This document shows, one piece after another, positions 1 to 7,675 of a DNA stretch of 43,066 bases (position 1 is the stretch's first letter; every line of letters begins with the position of its first letter). A program made the translations under genes and the position numbers. Source of the DNA: SHLQ01 sp964562985 (GTDB lineage Bacteria > Actinomycetota > Acidimicrobiia > Acidimicrobiales > SHLQ01); contig CAZLWE010000025.1 of assembly GCA_964562985.1 (NCBI GenBank), forward strand, positions 1 to 43,066, read 5' to 3'. The notes under the pieces were generated by a model. That model worked only from the letters and a program-made list of their open reading frames with translations. It was not told where the DNA came from and did no database searches.

Positions 1-609
1 GTTCGTCGACCGCCACCGCTCGACAAGAGAAGAGGTGACCACCGGACGGTTGAATCGGTTTAACTTGTCGTCTAGCGCCGTGCCGGAGACGAACGCAAGA
101 GTCGTAACAACGCCTTCCCGCAGCCGCTGATGAAGCAACCGTTCAGTGTCCAGAAGATCAAGGTTTGCCGGGATCGGTGGATCGCACCGGTCGGGCAGCA
201 ACCACGACCTCAACCTGCCGTCTTCATCAGAAGGAAATTCCTGGAACGTAAACCAGTGATAGCGGCGGACTGAACTCCCTCTCGTTCGATCGACAACATC
301 GAATTCCGCTTTGGAAACTACACAACCGGGAAGAAGCTCAGATACCGCCTGGAAGACCTCTTCCGACAGAAAGTCAGCTTCGATATGACGGGGCTGTTGA
401 CGCCAAACCAGACGATCGACGCCACTCTCGGCAAGTGCACCAAAGTTCCCATACTCAACGACTTGCTCCCGAACATCCCCCGAAAGCTCCTCGACGAGGA
501 ACGGCGGCGGATCCGGTGGCTCGACACCTCCCGGCGGCGTCCAAACCCAGTTCGCAGGCAGGGTACTCATCCGAAACAAGTCCGGCCCCGAGCCAACACG
601 TTCTCCCAC
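1..609 (-). CDS. Putative immunity protein, 3' end beyond the window
   Basis: An open minus-strand frame runs without a stop from about 609 off the left edge (about 203 residues seen). The best start is GTG at 609, six bases after an AAGGAA ribosome site. ATG at 570 also works but has no such site. There is no signal peptide or membrane segment. The N-terminus is proline-rich and the visible C-terminus has a pattern (proline-Val-Val-Thr-Ser-Ser-Leu-Val-Glu-Arg-Trp) reminiscent of Imm11/DUF1629-type immunity proteins, but that likeness is weak. It lies 44 bases downstream of the HINT-AHH nuclease cassette on the same strand, where the cognate immunity gene of a polymorphic toxin normally sits. 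The immunity role is therefore inferred mainly from position. The missing C-terminus prevents a firm family call. Confidence 0.6.
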   Translation of the reverse strand, partial: MGERVGSGPDLFRMSTLPANWVWTPPGGVEPPDPPPFLVEELSGDVREQVVEYGNFGALAESGVDRLVWRQQPRHIEADFLSEEVFQAVSELLPGCVVSKAEFDVVDRTRGSSVRRYHWFTFQEFPSDEDGRLRSWLLPDRCDPPIPANLDLLDTERLLHQRLREGVVTTLAFVSGTALDDKLNRFNRPVVTSSLVERWRSTN

Positions 610-653
610 AGACACTTCCTTACCAGCTCAGTTTCGGCTACACCGTACAACCA

Positions 654-1772
654 CTAACCGTTGGATGGATTCAACACTCCGCTTCTGATGTCGTCGGAAA
701 TCCAATCGAGTACTGAGGCCACGTCTTCCGCTGATGCACCTTCATCGACCCTGCTCAATCGCTGTGAGAGTCCTTCGAAGTAGGACGCCGGATGGTTGCC
801 ACTGTGTATTCCCCCCTCCCAATCGATCGAATTAGCGGCTCTAAGGTCATTCAGCTGAGCTCTATCGCTCGGCATGGGGATCAAGTTCTCGTATCGATTA
901 TTGCCGCTCTGAGTCTCAAGCCGTCCGGGCAAAGGGGTGTCCAGGAAGCCAGACGCTTCGATTCGCTCAACCGCCGTTTCAAGGGCTTGAGCTACTGAAT
1001 CGCTGATGCCCGCAGGACGAACGCCACGTAGCACCTGCGTAGGAACTATGTGATGCACTTGAATCCTTAGGTCTCCATCAAGTACCCCTGCCCTGTTCGC
1101 AGCATCTAGTGCCCCGCGCGCTTCTCCTGCCTTAGATGTTGCCGGCGCATCTCTTACGGACCGTGCGTGATTGCTGCTGTTTAGGCTGAGAGAACAGTCG
1201 GCATTGTGAACAACAACGTCGACGGTGCCGGTGTGGACGGTGAAGTTGTGGTCGGTCTCAACCGACAGCTCCCACACCCATTCAGGCGAACCGACAGTCG
1301 TGACAATGTTGGCAACCTCGACGTTCCCGTCAGGCGTCGCAAGATAATCACCATCATCGAGATACTGGGCCTCTACCCACCCCCACCGGTCATCACCAGC
1401 GTCAACACTCCAATACAGATGCTCAGCAGTACTCGTCACCGACGAACCATCAGCAAGCGTCACCGCAGTCAACGTGCCCTCGTCGAGATGACCCCACTGG
1501 TCAGTAACCGTCCGAGTGGTCCATGTCGAGGTTCCGGTATCGAAAGCAACGACACGATCGCCAGCATCGATGTCCTCGATCGCGACATGCGTGCCATCGG
1601 CCATCAACACCTCAGTCCCGGTCGAGTGGGTTTGGGGGTCAGGTCTCAACAGCGAACAGGTGCCGGCCCTACCGCCAACACCGAACTCGGCCAACGAGTC
1701 CGTGTTCGGCCACGTCGCCAACACCTCACAAGGACCGGCTACGCCCGTTTCAGGATCATCACTAAACACCAC
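654..1772 (-). CDS. Carrier-less HINT-AHH nuclease toxin cassette
   Basis: Residues 1-35 are the middle piece of one HINT domain, closely matching the intact toxin next door (DDPETG, EVLATWP). Residues 51-190 are a second, nearly complete HINT domain with a TxxH-type block (T115, H118) and the terminal VVVHN at 186-190. The remainder is a nuclease tip of the AHH type (HNH/EndoVII superfamily), with the H240-H241 pair in HHIVP, an Asn-rich NNRYENLIPMP stretch, and H323/H327 in HSGNHPASY. In AHH toxins these His residues form the metal and catalytic site. No secretion signal or carrier lies upstream, and the listed start is a weak GTG with no ribosome site. I read it as a displaced, silent tip cassette that needs recombination onto a full-length toxin to be delivered. 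The tip itself looks intact. Confidence 0.75.
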   Translation of the reverse strand: MVFSDDPETGVAGPCEVLATWPNTDSLAEFGVGGRAGTCSLLRPDPQTHSTGTEVLMADGTHVAIEDIDAGDRVVAFDTGTSTWTTRTVTDQWGHLDEGTLTAVTLADGSSVTSTAEHLYWSVDAGDDRWGWVEAQYLDDGDYLATPDGNVEVANIVTTVGSPEWVWELSVETDHNFTVHTGTVDVVVHNADCSLSLNSSNHARSVRDAPATSKAGEARGALDAANRAGVLDGDLRIQVHHIVPTQVLRGVRPAGISDSVAQALETAVERIEASGFLDTPLPGRLETQSGNNRYENLIPMPSDRAQLNDLRAANSIDWEGGIHSGNHPASYFEGLSQRLSRVDEGASAEDVASVLDWISDDIRSGVLNPSNG

Positions 1773-1876
1773 TTCAGTGTCACGACATATCGCCGCGTCA
1801 GATCCGTAGTTGTTCGCTCGACCTGGTGTTGGCCGCGCTTCGCGATGCGTCTACCCAGCTGTTGAGACCTGACCCC
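1635..1876. repeat. 19-bp inverted repeats bounding a HINT fragment
   Basis: The sequence GGGGTCAGGTCTCAACAGC occurs on the plus strand at 1635-1653 and as its exact reverse complement at 1858-1876, bounding 242 bp. Each copy sits on a break in HINT coding sequence: one after the first 30 residues of a HINT domain, the other between the Cys-Ser and the Gly-Thr of the next HINT start. The GGGGTCAGGTCT core resembles repeats I associate with REP-type (RAYT/Y1) transposases, but no transposase is present. It may be a non-autonomous repeat pair, the ends of a small element, or substrates for inversion. No other copy was noticed in the window. Confidence 0.7.
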
Positions 1877-1986
1877 AACGTGTTGTGGGCGAACACGATG
1901 TCGCCGACCATCACATCGGCAATATCGATGGTGTTTCCGTTAGCGAGGAGGACCTCGGTGTCGGCGCTGAGAGTTAGCGAACCGGT
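1798..1986 (-). pseudogene. N-terminal HINT domain remnant
   Basis: Directly after the stop codon of the preceding immunity gene, and in the same frame, the sequence encodes the start of a HINT domain. It aligns with the intact toxin's HINT from SADTEVLLADG through GDVVFAH. The match ends at about 1880, where the 19-bp repeat begins, and the frame stops at 1798. The next piece of the same HINT (DDPETG onwards) resumes about 110 bases later in another frame, inside the downstream cassette. There is no start codon or ribosome site, so this is coding debris left by cassette exchange and later insertion. The junction at the first residues of the HINT fits recombination between HINT-coding repeats. 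Confidence 0.7.
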
Positions 1987-2628
1987 TTACGAGCGTTCGT
2001 TTCGTGCTTGTCTCAGCATCGCAACGACTTCGCCTACCGGCGCTAAAGCCGGTGCGGAAATTTGTCTGTACTTCTTGGATAGCTGTTCAGCATCGACGAG
2101 CTGATCAAACATGCCGCCAGCAGACAAATACTTCTCTGAGTGAGCAGTGCCGTTGATACGATCCAATTCCACAAGGGCACCCGCTGCTGTGAGCCATCCC
2201 CGGGTTCTGAACCCCTGGTCGAGGAACTTTGAGACCGGACCTGTCGCCGAATTGCAGCCCAGCATCGCAATACTGACGAATAGCCCCGAAAGTTCCTTCT
2301 CGTGTGGATGACTCAGGCGAGCTGTGAGAAACGGGGAAAACTGTTTCCAATCGTTGTAAGCAACCATCCAAGCCGCGACCCCCCACCATCTCCAGTTCTT
2401 TACATCGAACATAAAGTGTGCAGTAGCCTCATCGAGTTGCTTGGAAGCATTGTCGAACTCGTCTAGCCAATCCGCCCTATCTTGCGGCGCCATCTTGAGC
2501 AGACCTCTACCGTTACTTGTCTTGAAGTAGAACGGCGTCACAAAGGTGTCGCGAATCTCGAGCTCTTGGTCTAACAGTGGGGGGCGCAGCTCCGCTCCGG
2601 GTCGAGGAAACTTCGACTGATCGTCCAT
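1987..2628 (-). CDS. DUF6000-like probable immunity protein
   Basis: A 213-residue soluble protein starts 4 bases after the stop of the ADP-ribosyltransferase toxin gene. It has no signal peptide. Its composition and spacing (LLKMAPQDRADWLDEF, then a WRWWGVAAW helix, then a run of helices with VSIAMLGC and AAGALVELDRI) match what I know of DUF6000, a helical family often found beside polymorphic toxins. The tight coupling means toxin and antidote are made together. The expected role is to bind and neutralise the ADP-ribosyltransferase tip in the producing cell's cytoplasm. The family call rests on pattern memory; the immunity role is inferred from position. Its stop at 1987 abuts a HINT remnant, marking an old cassette boundary. 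Confidence 0.7.
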   Translation of the reverse strand: MDDQSKFPRPGAELRPPLLDQELEIRDTFVTPFYFKTSNGRGLLKMAPQDRADWLDEFDNASKQLDEATAHFMFDVKNWRWWGVAAWMVAYNDWKQFSPFLTARLSHPHEKELSGLFVSIAMLGCNSATGPVSKFLDQGFRTRGWLTAAGALVELDRINGTAHSEKYLSAGGMFDQLVDAEQLSKKYRQISAPALAPVGEVVAMLRQARNERS

Positions 2629-2632
2629 CCAA

Positions 2633-5521
2633 CTAGCCCCTCAGAAGCAATTCCAGCTCTCCGAGTTCATTGAGCTCTGCACTCACAACATCAAACTCGG
2701 TACCTGGAGGGAACAGTACCTCGCTCTCGCCCGGATTCGCGGACAACTCATCGGGTATCACCCGCCCTCCCGGCGGTGGGGACTCAATAGTGATGCGGGT
2801 TGGCGTTCCGCCATCTTCGCCGAGACGTTCCAGAAAATCGTCAACTACACCGGGATCAGTGCTAGTCGATAAGAACCCTTCGTCAAAGAATGATTCTTGG
2901 CCGTTCAGTAGATCTTGAACGACTTCTTCTGGAAGTCCGGTGCCACGCTCGAGAAGTGCCCCATCGAATTCATCAAGTTGAGAGAGCGCAGCCTCTAGCG
3001 CGTCGATGCGGTCCTGAATGTCAGGAGACACGGTGCCGTCACGGAGCGCTTGGTTGATCTCCGCTGACCCGGTTCCCGTGTAGTCCTGCAGGGCGTCGAA
3101 GTCAGCTTGTGTAATACCGAACTGCTCGCATACGTCATCATTGTTGTGCACCAGCACTGACTCGTCGCCGGCAGTGACGTGGTAGGCGTGGATTTCGTCG
3201 ATCGTGAGATCAAACGCTGGCGCTACATGAGCCGTGTCCCACAACAGCGTTCCGGCCTCGACCGTCGCACCATCAGCAGTAAGCAACAGATCACCGACAT
3301 CAATGTGCTGAGTCTCCTGCCACGCCTGATCCGTGACATTCCAGAACTCGTGATCCTCAGTTGTCGTAACCGTGCCATCGCCAACCTCGAACTCCACCAA
3401 CGTGTCCGTATGCGGCCACGTCGCCAGAACCTCACGAGCACCGGCTTGGCCGGTCTCGGGATCATGAGCAAACACCACATCGCCGACCACCACATCGGCA
3501 ATCGCGATCGCCGTGCCATCTGCCAACAACACCTCAGTATCGGCGCTGAACGATCGCAGCGCCGTGCACAACCTCGGCCCATCGATGTCAGCACGACGTG
3601 CCCGGACGAAATCGAGAACCCGCTCGGCGAGCCTGGCGGCCGCTACCCCAGTCAGAACATCAACAGCAATCTGACAGCCAATCGACCCAACCCATTGGGC
3701 AGGATTCTCTGCCAACAAATCGAGTTGCAACACCGCTCGAAGCACCTCGTCAACAGCGTTCTCCGGGTCAGCTACCGCAGCGTCAACCGCCACTTCGATA
3801 TCGGCGATCAACTGAGCGATAAACGCCTCAGGGTTCGCGATGAACTCTTGAAGCTGTGCGGCACCACCTGCCACACCCTCAAAGAAGTCACCGACGGCAG
3901 CCACACAGCCAGTCACAACTTGGTGCGCCAAGACAAGAGCGTCACGAACCGAGATATCGGTGATACCGAGAGCGTCGAAAGCAGGCTCGTAGTTCGGGCC
4001 GTAGCCAGGCACGATGTCCTCAAACACGACGCAAGGTTGCGGCACGAATGGCTCGCCCTCACGGCCAGGCCAGGGCTCGATGGTGAACGTCGCTTCAGAA
4101 GCCCACCTTCCGCTGCCAAACAGCTCCTGCATTCCGAGCAGGATGAACTTGCCTCCTTCGCCTTCAATAGTTGAGATCGGGTTCATCGCTGATCTGGCAT
4201 GGCCATTGGCAGCCGTCCCATAGAGCTGGTGGTCCGTCCTTCCAGGGATAAAGCCCACGCCGGCCAGCGACGATATCTCGAGGTTTCGTTGACGTCCCGC
4301 GGTTGAGAGCAACGAGATGTAACCGTCAATGTCAACGGCCCAGAAATCAGGAATCCACATGTATCCCCACAGCAAATGCTGCGAAAAGAAATTGGGGTTG
4401 TTGACCGAAGGCCAGATGAAGTCTGACCTGCCGAAATCCAAATCTTGAAAATGATCACCAGGCTGCAACAACGGAATACCCCGTTGAAGAGCCACACAAC
4501 CAGTCTGTCCAGGATCCGGGTCAGCCGGGCCAGGGCCAGGTTCTACAGGGTTGACCGGGGCGGGCGGATCTTCGTCATCGTCGAGCCCGCAGACCACGTC
4601 TTCTTGAACCCCACCAACGCGGTAACGCACCAGATAGCCGTCGCCAGAAACATGCGATTCAACGATGTAACTCGACCCTGCAACAGCAGCCAACCAGGCC
4701 GACGAGCCATCATCGAAAAGCTCACGAACCTGATAGGTCGTTACCCCCGCAACCTCACCCCACGACAACGTCGCCGACGAACCATCGACAACAAACACAC
4801 ACTCCGAACCAACCGGACCAGGCTCGGGGCCCGGGCCAGGTTCAGGTTCAGGGTCCGGGCCAGGTTCAGGCCCGAGGTCCGGGTCCGGGATCGATTCCGC
4901 CACCGTGCAAGCAATATCGATGATGACGCCATTCACACGGTGCCTCACCTGATACTGCTCACCAACACTATGAGCCTCGTTCACCCACGTCGTCGCATCA
5001 TCCACACTTGCTTGCCAGCGAAACGAATCGACATCAAACCCCGAGCGAATCTGATACAGCGAAATGCCCTCGATGGCGCCCCACGACAACGCTGCAGCAG
5101 TCCCGTCAACCGACACAAAACACTCACCAGGACCCGGCACAACAACACCACCAGGAGCCGGATCCGCTCCACCCGCGTCAGCCAGTTCACACTCCACATC
5201 CACGATCGATCCGGCGAGCCGATACCGCACCAAATACTCGTCGTCCGCCACATACGAGTCATCAGTAAACGTCGGCACCGAAACCGCCTGCAGCCAACTC
5301 GAAGAGCCATCATCGAAAAGCTCACGGACCTGATAGGTCGTTGCCCCCGCAACCTCACCCCACGACAACGTCGCCGACGAACCATCAACAACAACCACAC
5401 ACTCGCCCGGGTTCGGCGCGGCCGACACGACCGGCGCTGACACCAACAACACCGCCACAACCGACAACACCGCCACCACACAAGTAGCCCAAACCAACCG
5501 CATTCCACGCGCTCGCCGCAT
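2633..5521 (-). CDS. Secreted polymorphic toxin: FN3-like repeats, HINT, ADP-ribosyltransferase
   Basis: I chose ATG at 5521 (962 residues) because AGGAGA lies six bases upstream and a classic signal peptide follows (Arg-rich start, about 20 hydrophobic residues, AxA-like cleavage). An in-frame ATG at 5587 would add 22 residues. In numbering from 5587: three fibronectin-like repeats at about 60-135, 152-228 and 260-335, joined by Pro/Gly/Asp/Glu linkers; an unassigned Trp-rich domain at about 364-525; a helical region at 540-670; HINT at about 679-815, ending VLVHN; and a C-terminal ADP-ribosyltransferase tip. The tip shows the R-S-E signature: R881-G882, S907-T-S909 and E954-S-E956. The HINT should release the tip, which would transfer ADP-ribose from NAD to an unknown target. 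The conserved Cys normally preceding Ser-Phe at the HINT start is Arg678 here. Confidence 0.85.
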   Translation of the reverse strand: MRRARGMRLVWATCVVAVLSVVAVLLVSAPVVSAAPNPGECVVVVDGSSATLSWGEVAGATTYQVRELFDDGSSSWLQAVSVPTFTDDSYVADDEYLVRYRLAGSIVDVECELADAGGADPAPGGVVVPGPGECFVSVDGTAAALSWGAIEGISLYQIRSGFDVDSFRWQASVDDATTWVNEAHSVGEQYQVRHRVNGVIIDIACTVAESIPDPDLGPEPGPDPEPEPGPGPEPGPVGSECVFVVDGSSATLSWGEVAGVTTYQVRELFDDGSSAWLAAVAGSSYIVESHVSGDGYLVRYRVGGVQEDVVCGLDDDEDPPAPVNPVEPGPGPADPDPGQTGCVALQRGIPLLQPGDHFQDLDFGRSDFIWPSVNNPNFFSQHLLWGYMWIPDFWAVDIDGYISLLSTAGRQRNLEISSLAGVGFIPGRTDHQLYGTAANGHARSAMNPISTIEGEGGKFILLGMQELFGSGRWASEATFTIEPWPGREGEPFVPQPCVVFEDIVPGYGPNYEPAFDALGITDISVRDALVLAHQVVTGCVAAVGDFFEGVAGGAAQLQEFIANPEAFIAQLIADIEVAVDAAVADPENAVDEVLRAVLQLDLLAENPAQWVGSIGCQIAVDVLTGVAAARLAERVLDFVRARRADIDGPRLCTALRSFSADTEVLLADGTAIAIADVVVGDVVFAHDPETGQAGAREVLATWPHTDTLVEFEVGDGTVTTTEDHEFWNVTDQAWQETQHIDVGDLLLTADGATVEAGTLLWDTAHVAPAFDLTIDEIHAYHVTAGDESVLVHNNDDVCEQFGITQADFDALQDYTGTGSAEINQALRDGTVSPDIQDRIDALEAALSQLDEFDGALLERGTGLPEEVVQDLLNGQESFFDEGFLSTSTDPGVVDDFLERLGEDGGTPTRITIESPPPGGRVIPDELSANPGESEVLFPPGTEFDVVSAELNELGELELLLRG
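4704..5404. repeat. 101-bp direct repeats within the toxin gene
   Basis: Positions 4704-4804 and 5304-5404 are near-identical: by eye four mismatches in 101 bases, at an offset of exactly 600 bp. They encode the same part of fibronectin-like repeats 1 and 3 (DGSSATLSWGEVAG through LFDDGSS). The middle repeat is much more diverged. The pattern fits recent duplication or gene conversion and could support unequal crossing-over that adds or removes repeat units. Confidence 0.85.
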
Positions 5522-5563
5522 CACAAATCTCCTCGCCCTCGCCAATACACGAGACGCCACCTC

Positions 5564-5576
5564 CCCCATATTGGGG
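5564..5576. promoter_or_regulatory. Short dyad upstream of the toxin start
   Basis: CCCCATATTGGGG is a 13-bp inverted repeat (CCCCA/TGGGG) lying 43-55 bases upstream of the preferred toxin start codon. It could be an operator or leader hairpin. If translation instead began at 5587 it would be inside coding sequence. No regulator can be named. Confidence 0.3.
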
Positions 5577-5628
5577 TAGTGCAACATTTGCGTCGGAAAT
5601 CTGACGAAAAGCGGACTCGCTCAGGGTG

Positions 5629-6396
5629 CTAGCCGATCAGGCTTGGGAGCACTTCGCTGATCGAGGCATTGACTACCGCGTCGGCGATGCCATCGAAGGG
5701 GGTGGGTTCGCCGTTGACGATGACGAGGCTCGCTCCCCCACGCACAGCTCGCGGCACGATGCTGGCGATGGGGTTGACCTGGAGACTCGATCCGATGGCG
5801 AGCAAGAGGTCCGCTTCATCGGCGGCCTGTTGGGCTCGTTGGAGGTCGGCGGCGATGAGGGCCTGGCCGAACGAGATCGTGGCGGACTTCATGATGCCGC
5901 CGCATTCGGGACAGTCGGGGTCTTGCTCACCCGAGCGGACTCGCTCGAGCACCGCATCCATCGTGGTGCGGTAGTCACACGACAGGCAGCCCGCTTTGCG
6001 GGTGGTGCCGTGAATCTCGACGACGAGGTCTGGGTCGATACCGCTCATCTGGTGCAACTCGTCGACATTCTGGGTCACAAGCGTGTGCAGCACACCCCGC
6101 TCCTGGAGGGCCAGCAGGGCTCGGTGGCCGTCGTTGGGGGCGACGTTCGCCCACAGTGCGCCATCGGCGCGCAGCTTCCAGTTGACCTTGCGGACGTTGG
6201 GCTCGTTCACGTAGTGAGAAATGGTCGACGCCTTCTCGGCCTCGGGGTTCTTGGTCCAAATCCCGTTTGGTCCGCGAAAATCCGGGAGGCCCGAATCGGT
6301 GGAGATACCAGCGCCGGTCAGGATCGTGATGCGTTGGGCCTCGGCGATGAGCGCACGGGCGTGCTCGACGGTTGCTGAGTCGAGGTCAGTGCTCAC
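5629..6396 (-). CDS. NAD-dependent protein deacylase (sirtuin)
   Basis: A 255-residue Sir2 protein, the usual length for bacterial CobB-type enzymes. It would remove acyl groups from lysine using NAD, giving nicotinamide and O-acyl-ADP-ribose, in the cytoplasm. Visible marks are GAGIS at 28-32 (NAD binding), TQNVDELH at 108-115, catalytic His129 in IHGT, zinc cysteines C137/C140 and C162/C165, and GSSL near the C-terminus. The gene overlaps the 3' end of the upstream glycosyltransferase gene by 11 bases, so it is translated as the last gene of a three-gene unit. It lies just upstream of the ADP-ribosyltransferase toxin, which also uses NAD; I see no evidence that this is more than coincidence. 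Confidence 0.93.
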   Translation of the reverse strand: MSTDLDSATVEHARALIAEAQRITILTGAGISTDSGLPDFRGPNGIWTKNPEAEKASTISHYVNEPNVRKVNWKLRADGALWANVAPNDGHRALLALQERGVLHTLVTQNVDELHQMSGIDPDLVVEIHGTTRKAGCLSCDYRTTMDAVLERVRSGEQDPDCPECGGIMKSATISFGQALIAADLQRAQQAADEADLLLAIGSSLQVNPIASIVPRAVRGGASLVIVNGEPTPFDGIADAVVNASISEVLPSLIG

Positions 6397-7675
6397 GTCG
6401 GGCGATTCGCTGCACTTCGTCGGACTCGACGGTTCGACCCTGGTCGATCAGGTCACGAGCCTCGCGGGCCTCGGGTAGGCCCTTGACGGCGTCTCGTAAG
6501 GCTTGGGCGCGCCACTTGGCGAGGCGAAGCCGTTCGTGGCGCTCCCCCGGTGAGCGCAAGGCGGAGGCTGCCAGCGAGACCGGCGTGAGGGCAGCTCGGC
6601 CGAAGGTCTTGGCCACATCGACCTTGGAACCGTGGCGCACCTGGGTGAGGAGACGGTTCTTGTGCTGCATGACCTCGACGAGCTCGCTGCCTTGCACGGT
6701 GCGGTCGGAGTGGCGGTGCTCCACGATCGCGTCGGGTACGTGGGCGGTGATCCATCCGTTGGCGAGGCCCCGCAAACCAAGTTCCACATCCTCGTAGTAG
6801 AGGAAGTACCCGGGATCGAAACCTCCAACAGTGCGGAAGTAGTCGGCATGAAAGACCGCGGCGGCTCCGGTCCAGAGGGCCGCTACAGGGCCGAGTTGCT
6901 CGTCGACGCGTTTGGCGAAGCCACGGCTGTGCCCAACGCCGGCGCTGTCGATTCGGACCCCGGCGTTCTGAACGATGCGAAGCGATGGGCGCCCCGCCAT
7001 GAACGACGCGTAGACCATCCCCTCCGACACCGACTCGCCGTCGATAACTCCCTCCCCGCGCTCGACGCCGAGTTCGAGATCACCTCCGACAGTAGTGACC
7101 GGGACTCGAAGGATCGACCGGTGCGGGCAGTGCCAAACCGGCCCGTCAGGACCGGGAAAACGCTCGGCGCCATTCACGCCATGGCACTGCGAGGCGAGGT
7201 CGTCGTCGCCGCATTTGATGTGGGAGATGATGAGCGGGTCGTCACCGGCGAGGATGTGGCACTCGATGAAGGGCCGGTCGAAGAGGATCGTGGGTGTTGC
7301 GACCCCGATCTTCTTGTCCGCTTCGAGCACCCCTGCCAGGCGACGGAACGCTTCGGGGCGCACGGCTGCGTCGGGGTTGAGAAGGGCAACGACGTCGGGC
7401 TCGGGGAGCTGGAGGGAGAATTCGTCGCCGATGAGGTCTGCCAGGCCATGGTTGTTCGCAGAGAAACCCTCGTTGGTGTCGTTGCGGATGAGGTGAACGT
7501 TCGTGAGTCCATCGATCGCATCGAGGGAGTCGTCGGTGGAGGCATTGTCAACGACCACCACGTCGATCTCGCCGGGCCACTGAGACGCGAGTGCTGTTCG
7601 AACGGCGCGTTTGAGAAGATCTCCGCCGTTGTAGTTGACCAATACGACCCGCAACCGGGCGTCCGCACGAATCAC
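6386..7675 (-). CDS. GT2 family glycosyltransferase
   Basis: A 429-residue GT-A fold enzyme. The N-terminus has the family pattern VVLVNYNGGD followed by VVVVDNASTDDS, and LLNPDAAV provides the expected acidic metal/nucleotide-sugar motif. A later YYEDVELGLR motif matches the ED-containing acceptor/base region of rhamnosyltransferase-like GT2 enzymes. A long stretch between these parts (about 130-240) is larger than in minimal GT2 enzymes and is not assigned. The start codon overlaps the stop of the upstream glycosyltransferase gene by 4 bases (GTGA), and its own end overlaps the sirtuin gene. It probably adds a sugar to a cell-surface glycan. Donor and acceptor cannot be read from sequence. 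Confidence 0.88.
   Translation of the reverse strand: MIRADARLRVVLVNYNGGDLLKRAVRTALASQWPGEIDVVVVDNASTDDSLDAIDGLTNVHLIRNDTNEGFSANNHGLADLIGDEFSLQLPEPDVVALLNPDAAVRPEAFRRLAGVLEADKKIGVATPTILFDRPFIECHILAGDDPLIISHIKCGDDDLASQCHGVNGAERFPGPDGPVWHCPHRSILRVPVTTVGGDLELGVERGEGVIDGESVSEGMVYASFMAGRPSLRIVQNAGVRIDSAGVGHSRGFAKRVDEQLGPVAALWTGAAAVFHADYFRTVGGFDPGYFLYYEDVELGLRGLANGWITAHVPDAIVEHRHSDRTVQGSELVEVMQHKNRLLTQVRHGSKVDVAKTFGRAALTPVSLAASALRSPGERHERLRLAKWRAQALRDAVKGLPEAREARDLIDQGRTVESDEVQRIARREH

Noticed and set aside
4799..4890. Pro/Gly repeat run as a CRISPR-like or microsatellite array
   Set aside because: The repeats are in frame and encode a Pro-Gly-Asp-Glu linker between fibronectin-like units; there are no spacers.
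3179..5440. Two 331-residue plus-strand frames across the toxin gene
   Set aside because: Both are Arg/His-rich antisense shadows of the toxin, whose domains are clear.
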